Shown here: in pieces, positions 58,897 through 64,000 of the stretch
Layout: each line of letters opens with the position of its first letter
Numbering within the stretch: the first letter of the stretch is position 1
Origin: Maridesulfovibrio salexigens DSM 2638
Lineage (GTDB): Bacteria; Desulfobacterota; Desulfovibrionia; Desulfovibrionales; Desulfovibrionaceae
Length of the DNA: 64,000 nucleotides
Direction of reading: 5' to 3'
Assembly: GCF_000023445.1 (NCBI RefSeq)
Contig: NC_012881.1
Span: 1,493,501 to 1,557,500 of the forward strand
Translations under genes and position numbers: made by a program
The notes under the pieces: model-generated
Seen by the model: the letters and a program-made list of their open reading frames with translations, nothing else
Told to the model about the DNA's origin: nothing
The model's database searches: none

Positions 58897-60362
58897 AACA
58901 TCCCCCGCACAACACCCAAAACATCAGCAGTTTCCTTATCAAGCTCCACCATCTCGGCAAGTATCTCTTCGGGACTACGCAGGGGGGCTTCTTCGGGTGC
59001 ATTGGGATTCTTCACGGAAAGGTCGAAACTCTCCTGATCAACATCCTTGAAATCAACTACCCATGACTTTTCCGATTCCTGCTGATCTTTCTGAAGTTCG
59101 ATGAATTCTTTCAGATCATCGTCATTAAGCGGATTGGTCTTGCCGAGACTTCTGCCGGGATCAAGCTGGTAATACCATGTTTTACGGGTAGCTGCTCCTT
59201 TCTCAAAGAACAGCACAACGGTTTTAACTCCCGCACCGAGGAAGGTTCCACCGGGGCAATCGAGGACAGTGTGCAGGTTGCAGCTTTCCAGCAGTTCCTT
59301 TCTTAGCGACTTGGAAGCATTGTCGGAGTTGGACAGGAAGGTGTTCTTGATCACAACCGCCGCCCGGCCTCCGGCTTTGAGGTACTTGATGAAATGTTGC
59401 AGGAACAGGAAAGCGGTTTCCCCGGTCTTGATGGGGAAGTTCTGCTGTATCTCCTTGCGTTCCTTGCCGCCGAAAGGAGGGTTGGCGAGGATGATGTCGT
59501 AGCGGTCCTTTTCCTGAACATCGGCGAGGTTGTCGGCAAGGGTGTTGGTATGCAGGATGTTCGGGGTATCAATGCCATGCAGGATCATATTCATGATGGC
59601 GATGACGTAAGCCAGACTTTTCTTTTCCTTGCCGTAGAAGGTGGAAGTTTGTAGCGATCTGAGCTGATCAACGCTGAGTTTGGCTTCCTTGCCGTCACTG
59701 CCGTAGCGCAGATGATCGTAGCTTTCACAGAGGAACCCTGCGGAACCGCAAGCACCGTCATAAATAGTTTCACCGATGGTCGGGGAGGCAACCTTGATCA
59801 TAGCCCGGATAAGAGGTCTGGGGGTGTAGTATTCACCTCCGTTGCGTCCGGCATTGCCCATGTTCTTGATCTTGGTTTCGTACAGATGGGAAAGCTCGTG
59901 CTTCTCCTTCTGGGACTTGAACTGCAACTTATCCATGAGTTCAAGAGCGTCACGCAGGGAATAGCCGGACTGAAATTTGTTTTTAATCTCCCCGAATATC
60001 TCACCGATCTTGTATTCAATGGTGTCGGCAGATGAGGCACGCTGCTTGAATCCTTTCAGGTAGGGGAAAAGCTCTTCATCAACATAGGTGATAAGGTCGT
60101 CACCTGTGAGTGCGCTGTCATGGTCAAAACTACCGTCTGCGTTCTTCGGTGCCGCCCAGCTGGACCAGCGATGTTCTGCATCAATGATGAACTCGTAGTC
60201 GTTACCGCGCAGTTCTTCATCCTCAGCCCGGGCTGCTTCAAGATCATCAAGATACTTGAGGAAGAGCATCCACGAGGTCTGTTCGGTGTAGTCCAGTTCG
60301 GAGGAGCATCCAGCTTCCTTCCAGAGAACGTCATCTATATTCTTAAAAGTCTGCTCAAACAT
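58893..60362 (-). CDS. hsdM: Type I restriction-modification methyltransferase (HsdM)
   Basis: I start at the ATG at 60362 (MFEQTFKNIDDVLWKEAG) with AAGGA upstream, giving 489 aa; an upstream extension lacks family homology. N-terminal HsdM helical domain, then the SAM-binding segment TIGETIYDGACGSAGFLCES and the catalytic NPPFGG motif (DIILANPPFGGKE) of N6-adenine methyltransferases are present. It modifies host DNA and, with HsdS and HsdR, forms the restriction complex. First gene of the operon. Confidence 0.94.
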   Translation of the reverse strand: MFEQTFKNIDDVLWKEAGCSSELDYTEQTSWMLFLKYLDDLEAARAEDEELRGNDYEFIIDAEHRWSSWAAPKNADGSFDHDSALTGDDLITYVDEELFPYLKGFKQRASSADTIEYKIGEIFGEIKNKFQSGYSLRDALELMDKLQFKSQKEKHELSHLYETKIKNMGNAGRNGGEYYTPRPLIRAMIKVASPTIGETIYDGACGSAGFLCESYDHLRYGSDGKEAKLSVDQLRSLQTSTFYGKEKKSLAYVIAIMNMILHGIDTPNILHTNTLADNLADVQEKDRYDIILANPPFGGKERKEIQQNFPIKTGETAFLFLQHFIKYLKAGGRAAVVIKNTFLSNSDNASKSLRKELLESCNLHTVLDCPGGTFLGAGVKTVVLFFEKGAATRKTWYYQLDPGRSLGKTNPLNDDDLKEFIELQKDQQESEKSWVVDFKDVDQESFDLSVKNPNAPEEAPLRSPEEILAEMVELDKETADVLGVVRGML

Positions 60363-60751
60363 TGAAAATCCTTTATTTTGATCCTGCTTATAACAGGCAG
60401 ATGCCAGTGTCCATGTTGCCGGACCGGAAACACCCAAGTTCGGCGCAACTAGCGTGATGATCAGATACAGGATTCATTCATGGTCCGCAACGGCTTGGAG
60501 AAGCTACGGTGATGTGGGATGAAGCTGATTTTAAAGTAATATTTTGCTGAAATTATGGGATATTTTGGGGAGTTTGCGGGGTTGGAATCAAATATTAAGC
60601 GCGTATTTGGGCCGGAATGGCTGTTTTTACGCGATTTTCTTGGGAAAATGATGGTTGGGCAATGTTTGCTGTCCAATTATGTGGAGAGGGGATTTTTGTT
60701 GAGTGGTGATTTTAAAAATATTGCAATTGTTTTATAACGTATTTCAATGGT

Positions 60752-60827
60752 CAAGTATATGCCAAAAAAAGCTTCAAAAGTCTACTATTTCTTGCGTACA
60801 TAGAAATATGTTGGCGTTATATACTTG
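60752..60827. repeat. Spaced inverted repeat CAAGTATAT-GCCAA
   Basis: CAAGTATATGCCAA (60752-60765) and TTGGCGTTATATACTTG (60811-60827) are inverted copies differing by a 3-base insertion, 45 bp apart, upstream of the 91-aa gene. It could be a regulator-binding or recombination site. Confidence 0.4.
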
Positions 60828-60875
60828 TATTAATGTAAAATAAAAATTTGAGTCAGTTTTTTATGATGTGTGTGG

Positions 60876-60903
60876 TTGACATGAAGTGTGTAGGTGTTAA
60901 ATA
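60876..60903 (+). promoter_or_regulatory. Sigma-70-type promoter of the 91-aa/256-aa operon
   Basis: TTGACA (60876-60881), a 16-bp spacer and TAAATA (60898-60903) lie 85 bp before the start at 60988. Confidence 0.5.
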
Positions 60904-60987
60904 GATCGAAATCTCAAAAATGAAGGATATTGCTATGGAATATTACATTAGGATTTAAAAACAAAACACTTTAAAAAGGAAATGTAT

Positions 60988-61263
60988 ATGTTCAAATTAT
61001 CAAACAAACCATTAATTAACAATTCAATTGGATTGAAAAGCATTCAAGATGTTCGAAGCAACTTTGATCAATGTTGCATCGGGCATTGCGATCATGACTT
61101 AATCTCTGGTGGAGATGCGAGAGCTCCGGGAAAGTTCGTAGAACTTATCCAGACCATTTTGAAAGTTCGCAAGCATTGTCAGGTAAAGCCAAGGTTTGAG
61201 GCGTTGCTAAATGTTTGTGCCGGACAGAATGTCGATAATCGTATCAATCACATAACAATATAG
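60988..61263 (+). CDS. Hypothetical protein, 91 aa
   Basis: The ATG at 60988 has AAGGA at good distance; an ATG two codons earlier is too close. The protein contains a Cys/His group (QCCIGHCDHD) that could bind metal and a C-terminal helix rich in Lys/Val. I recognise no family. It is followed after 12 bp by the 256-aa gene, so they form an operon. Confidence 0.55.
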   Translation: MFKLSNKPLINNSIGLKSIQDVRSNFDQCCIGHCDHDLISGGDARAPGKFVELIQTILKVRKHCQVKPRFEALLNVCAGQNVDNRINHITI

Positions 61264-61275
61264 GAGATTAAGAAT

Positions 61276-62046
61276 ATGACAAATTTCAAGAAAAATGACC
61301 AAGTAGAAAACAATGGCAATGCTCAAGTAAACTCTGGAGCTGTTGAACCCCAGTCCGGTGCGCAGGATGGTGGTGGTCAACCTACTTCCGGCTCTGGTAC
61401 TAATTCCCAGCCAGGTAAGGGCGAAGGTCAGGACAACCCTGAACCAACTGTTAAGTCTCCAACCGAGAAGTTGACTGAATTTTTAAAGGATAAGCATCTC
61501 GGCACAGAAATACACGTTTCTGATATTGTTGGAGCTTGTGGGTGCAAGGATGATGAATGTGTTGATGTTATCCGCGATCTTAATATGCAGCTACGCAAGA
61601 AGTTCCAGTTTCTTGGCGAAGATGGGAAGCTCCTGATTAAAAGAAGATCATTTTCGGAAAAGGAAGAACCTAAAGCTATTGAGATGTTGAAGTCTCTTTT
61701 TGAAGAAGCGAAAAGTTCTGAAAGCAACTCCGTCAAACTTAAAGATATTTGTGAGCTTCTTCAATGTGATCCGGGTGCTGGCGAAGCTATCTTTTATAAA
61801 TCTTGTTATGCACTTAAAGTGTTCGTTGAGCTTGATAAAGTCACGGGGTATGAGGATAAAACTAAATCCGATAATGCCAAGTTTCATGATAGAGGGTGGA
61901 GTCTTGGTAAGAAGGCCTCTGATGACAGTATGGACCGAGCAGGTGTCCCTTTAGAACATCGACCTGAAGTAGGTGCTAATTACTATCACGAGGTTGATCC
62001 AAAAGAAGAAGTCATAAAAATTTATTATCGGAGAAAAATTGCATAG
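61276..62046 (+). CDS. Hypothetical protein with disordered N terminus and two helix-turn-helix-like blocks
   Basis: The 256-aa protein starts with ~60 residues of Gly/Gln/Asn/Ser-rich, probably disordered sequence. Two similar compact blocks follow: EIHVSDIVGACGCKDDECVDVIRDLNMQL (about 78-106) and SVKLKDICELLQCDPGAGEAIFYKSCYAL (about 152-180), each with a winged-helix-like pattern. No family is recognised; DNA binding is a guess. TAGGAG precedes the ATG; a terminator follows. Confidence 0.6.
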   Translation: MTNFKKNDQVENNGNAQVNSGAVEPQSGAQDGGGQPTSGSGTNSQPGKGEGQDNPEPTVKSPTEKLTEFLKDKHLGTEIHVSDIVGACGCKDDECVDVIRDLNMQLRKKFQFLGEDGKLLIKRRSFSEKEEPKAIEMLKSLFEEAKSSESNSVKLKDICELLQCDPGAGEAIFYKSCYALKVFVELDKVTGYEDKTKSDNAKFHDRGWSLGKKASDDSMDRAGVPLEHRPEVGANYYHEVDPKEEVIKIYYRRKIA

Positions 62047-62078
62047 TTTCTGATCCGGTAAAAATGTTATCCAGACTT

Positions 62079-62116
62079 AGCCGAGGTTCCGAACTTTATC
62101 GGGGCCTCGGCTTTTA
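62079..62116 (+). terminator. Terminator after the 256-aa gene
   Basis: An 8-bp stem (AGCCGAGG / CCTCGGCT) extended by weaker inner pairs is followed by TTTT. Confidence 0.75.
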
Positions 62117-62249
62117 CTTTGTCTTGTATATCCATCTTCCAAAATGTTGGATTGAACTTTCCAGAAGATGCCGGAACCTTCGTGACCAGATAAATTGAAA
62201 GAGGATAATCTTCTAAGTTGATTGAAAATATTAACTTGAAAGGAGATTC

Positions 62250-62639
62250 ATGATGAATAGTGATGGTTTCGAATTGATCTACAGTTATACCCGGAAGCAA
62301 GCGATTGAAGATGGTGTTCTTATCGATGTTACCGAACAGGCCAAGGAAGTTGGCTTCAAAGTTCCTACGGCAGTTTCTGACCGTCTTTACCATGAGTATG
62401 TGGTTCCATCGAAAGAAATGGAAAATTCAGGGCAATCAGTTGAAGGTCGTCTGCATGATCTGTTGCATCTAGCTGCATTGTGCGCCCGAAGTCGGTGGGA
62501 TGGTAGCCGGGTTTATTTCGATGTTATGTTCCAGATGGAAGAAGGACCGAAGTTTGAAGAAGTTCATGTTGTCGCAATCATCGGTGCGGGTGACGATGGC
62601 AATCCTGTCATGACCATATGTAGACCTGAGGATGAATAA
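62250..62639 (+). CDS. DUF6573 family protein
   Basis: The 129-aa protein follows the DUF6573 pattern: a YTRKQAIEDGVLIDVTEQAKEVGFK opening, a GRLHDLLHLAALCARS helix and a final beta-rich VVAIIGAGDDGNPVMTICRPEDE. This family is common on plasmids and integrative elements; function unknown. AAAGGAG precedes the ATG pair at 62250/62253. It is a sign of a mobile element at this edge. Confidence 0.82.
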   Translation: MMNSDGFELIYSYTRKQAIEDGVLIDVTEQAKEVGFKVPTAVSDRLYHEYVVPSKEMENSGQSVEGRLHDLLHLAALCARSRWDGSRVYFDVMFQMEEGPKFEEVHVVAIIGAGDDGNPVMTICRPEDE

Positions 62640-62651
62640 GGATCGTACTGA

Positions 62652-62692
62652 TCAAAAAAAGACCACTTCGTGATGAGGTGGTCTTTTTGATT
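62652..62692. terminator. Bidirectional terminator between DUF6573 and XRE genes
   Basis: ATCAAAAAAAGACCAC and GGTGGTCTTTTTGAT pair around an A/T-containing loop; both strands end in a T run, serving the two convergent genes. Confidence 0.88.
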
Positions 62693-62701
62693 TGAAGCGT
62701 A

Positions 62702-63025
62702 TTATTTTAGTATTTCGGAGACTAGCTTGTGCAGGAAAACGATTTGTTCATCGCTGGTTTTCTGGATCATCCATAGCAGGTCTTTTTCAAGTTCTTCTCG
62801 TGTCGGTTGGGCAGTATCGAAGTCCAGAATATCTTTGACTGGAACTTTCAAACCATTGGCAATCTTGTTCAGAGCATCCACAGTTAGTTTCGATGATCCA
62901 CGTTCTATTTCACTGATATATTTGTCGTTCAGGTCGGATTCGTTGCCGAGCTGGGCCTGCGTGAGACCTCGCTTTTTTCTGATTGATCTGATCTTATTGC
63001 CAACTAATTTCGAAATTTCAGCCAT
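62702..63025 (-). CDS. XRE family transcriptional regulator
   Basis: The 107-aa protein has a Cro/CI-type helix-turn-helix at about residues 10-65 (IRSIRKKRGLTQAQLGNESDLNDKYISEIERG, KLTVDALNKIANGLKVPV) and a short C-terminal helix. It is divergent from the small zinc-ribbon genes and probably represses them and itself. Repeats of ATTCTTG at 63081-63120 in the shared promoter region are candidate sites. Confidence 0.88.
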   Translation of the reverse strand: MAEISKLVGNKIRSIRKKRGLTQAQLGNESDLNDKYISEIERGSSKLTVDALNKIANGLKVPVKDILDFDTAQPTREELEKDLLWMIQKTSDEQIVFLHKLVSEILK

Positions 63026-63080
63026 ATACGACTCCTTGAGCAGTATAGTGGCGGTCCTTGTGGTTTATATAAACATGCTG

Positions 63081-63120
63081 ATTCTTGAAAATTTTGTAAT
63101 TAAATTCTTGCCAATTCTTG
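63081..63120. promoter_or_regulatory. Three ATTCTTG repeats between the XRE and zinc-ribbon genes
   Basis: ATTCTTG occurs at 63081-63087, 63104-63110 and 63114-63120 in a very AT-rich divergent promoter region. The last two are 10 bp apart, one helical turn, as expected for stacked regulator contacts. Unproven. Confidence 0.4.
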
Positions 63121-63181
63121 ATAAAGGAATAAAATAAATAAAAATATCAATCTTATTAAACCATTATACATGGAGGTTCCT

Positions 63182-63328
63182 ATGGGACAGGATTGCGAGT
63201 TCTGTGGCGAGAATCTTGACGATACTGGCTATGATCACGAAGACGGCACCTATTGTGGCAATTGCTCGACCATGAACGAAGGAGATTGGGATGGTGACCA
63301 TGATGGGGGATACGATGACTATGAATAA
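63182..63328 (+). CDS. 48-aa zinc-ribbon protein, copy 1
   Basis: From the ATG at 63182 (GGAGG six bases upstream): CEFCGENLDDTGYDHEDGTY then CGNCST, i.e. two CXXC knuckles 17 residues apart, and a strongly acidic Asp/Gly/Tyr tail. It is a minimal treble-clef/zinc-ribbon protein. It overlaps copy 2 by 14 bp. Function unknown; small ribbons of this kind often bind nucleic acid or act as adaptors. Confidence 0.7.
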   Translation: MGQDCEFCGENLDDTGYDHEDGTYCGNCSTMNEGDWDGDHDGGYDDYE

Positions 63329-63461
63329 TGAAACCGAGCAGGTAAAACCGGAAACAATCGACCTTAGTAGAAAATGCAGTTTCTGCGGGAGCAATTTAGC
63401 CGATACCGGAGTGGACCACCCTGACGGCATTCTCTGCACCAACTGCTCGACTCTCAACTAG
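63315..63461 (+). CDS. 48-aa zinc-ribbon protein, copy 2
   Basis: Start at 63315 or 63321, inside the end of copy 1. The C-terminal half CSFCGSNLADTGVDHPDGIL then CTNCSTLN repeats copy 1 almost position by position (CXFCGXNLXDTGXDHXDG, CXNCST), but the charged extension is at the N terminus instead of the C terminus. The pair is a tandem duplication with translational coupling. Confidence 0.7.
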   Translation: MTMNNETEQVKPETIDLSRKCSFCGSNLADTGVDHPDGILCTNCSTLN

Positions 63462-63490
63462 ATTCATAAGTTTCGGTAAGGTTTTTTGAA

Positions 63491-63520
63491 GCCCCAGACT
63501 AACCTCTGGGGTTTCTTTTG
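63491..63520 (+). terminator. Terminator after the zinc-ribbon genes
   Basis: CCCCAGA / TCTGGGG with a six-base loop is followed by TTTCTTTT. Confidence 0.82.
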
Positions 63521-63547
63521 CATTTTTCCCATTGATAAGGAGTTGGG

Positions 63548-64000
63548 ATGTTTGAGCTAAGTTTTCTCAATATTGGTGTGTTGATCTGCGGGGGGATCGC
63601 AACCTTCGCAATATATTCCTATTATAATTTGGAGTTGCCCAAAATGATAACTACGTTTGTAGTGGTGTTTTTAGTCTTCATGCTGTTAGCCCACTATACT
63701 TCATGGTTCAGTTATGTGGTTGGCCTTGTTGTAGTCTTGGCAATTTTTGGAGTCATTGGGAGCATGCAGGACGGAAATAAAGGTGTGAAGAGAATGACAA
63801 CAAAGTCTACGGATACTACGAAGCCGGAGAGAAAAAGACCGACACCAAAGAATGATATTGAAAATGCAAGGATGCAGAAGATCAAAGCGTGGGATGATGC
63901 GTATTATGCTGCATTTTATGATTCAACGGTCAAACATGTAATGAAGATGCGTAGTTCCAATGTTGATAAGATTCAAGTAGCTCCATCCATGAGCGAAATG
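63548..64000 (+). CDS. Membrane protein, truncated by the window end
   Basis: The frame from the ATG at 63548 (AAGGAGTTGGG upstream) stays open to the last base, 151 codons. It starts with two or three hydrophobic helices (about residues 8-24, 33-50, 53-73) followed by a basic, hydrophilic region (TTKPERKRPTPKND) and a helical part. No family recognised. It is probably part of the same mobile element. Confidence 0.65.
   Translation, partial: MFELSFLNIGVLICGGIATFAIYSYYNLELPKMITTFVVVFLVFMLLAHYTSWFSYVVGLVVVLAIFGVIGSMQDGNKGVKRMTTKSTDTTKPERKRPTPKNDIENARMQKIKAWDDAYYAAFYDSTVKHVMKMRSSNVDKIQVAPSMSEM

Larger units (their letters stand above)
60363..60987. other. Gene-free divergent region between hsdM and the right-edge genes
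   Basis: No convincing gene is present. It carries a long spaced inverted repeat at 60752-60827 (CAAGTATAT..GCCAA) and a promoter at 60876-60903. The stretch 60550-60730 has a short plus-strand frame without a start signal. Confidence 0.5.

Noticed and set aside
60555-60737. 60-codon plus-strand frame between hsdM and the right-edge genes
   Set aside because: No ribosome site and no similarity to a family; probably chance in a non-coding divergent region.
1-64000. tRNA, rRNA or riboswitch genes
   Set aside because: No cloverleaf ending in CCA, no conserved rRNA segment and no known riboswitch core was recognised by reading; absence is not proven without a covariance-model search.

Overview
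The window looks like chromosome of a marine-type sulfate reducer of the Desulfovibrionaceae (Desulfovibrio/Maridesulfovibrio-like). The main reason is a complete high-molecular-weight cytochrome (Hmc) transmembrane redox complex, with a 16-haem HmcA and an adjacent Rrf2 regulator, a hallmark locus of this group. Several other multihaem cytochromes and TRAP transporters fit the same picture. No tRNA, rRNA or CRISPR array was recognised. The species assignment is an inference.

Left part, 1-5.5 kb: the 3' end of a sulfatase; a Crp/Fnr regulator followed by thioredoxin, thioredoxin reductase and a small thioredoxin-like protein; a CHASE4-type diguanylate cyclase; and a TRIC/UPF0126 membrane protein. 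From 5.5 to 18.6 kb, all on the minus strand, lies the hmc locus: hmcABCDEF, a tandem universal stress protein and a response regulator ending at a strong terminator. It is followed by a second paralogous response regulator, a response-regulator/histidine-kinase hybrid, the Rrf2 repressor and a membrane histidine kinase with two c-type haem motifs in its periplasmic domain. The 53-aa hmcD is easy to miss. Repeated palindromic elements sit upstream of hmcA.

19-26 kb: DUF805 protein, RmuC, an octahaem lipoprotein/trihaem/cytochrome b operon (a putative quinone-linked electron chain), a DUF169 protein and a tetrahaem cytochrome c3-like protein. 26-39 kb is an amino-acid uptake and catabolism region: a FadR-type GntR regulator, an unrecognised 409-aa protein, a TRAP transporter (DctPQM), a D-cysteine desulfhydrase or cysteate lyase-like PLP enzyme with RidA, an SLC1-type symporter, and a DgcN-DgcA-D-amino-acid-transaminase operon suggesting D-glutamate/D-amino-acid use. 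An ATGTCGACAT operator links ridA-dcyD and the symporter gene.

39-47 kb is ordinary chromosome: a solute-binding protein, a FAD oxidoreductase, an iron-sulfur flavoprotein, an MFS transporter and an ADP-forming acyl-CoA synthetase with ATP-grasp first. It also holds two tiny orphan genes that share an almost identical promoter.

47.2-64 kb is an accessory island. It starts with three phage head genes (Bbp19-like, scaffold, major capsid). The capsid gene breaks off at a site that is then repeated, in diverged form, three times in tandem with arm-like GTGTCC motifs, which looks like stacked attachment sites. Behind it come an Endonuclease I/membrane-protein pair, a Kiwa defence system (KwaA-KwaB), and a type I restriction-modification operon. 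Between hsdS and hsdR that operon carries a HEPN-like protein, an AAA ATPase and a PD-(D/E)XK-like nuclease. The right edge holds plasmid/ICE-type small genes: a DUF6573 protein, an XRE regulator, two tandem 48-aa zinc-ribbon proteins and a truncated membrane protein. The most novel targets are the capsid-gene junction with its repeat array and the three extra genes inside the hsd operon.
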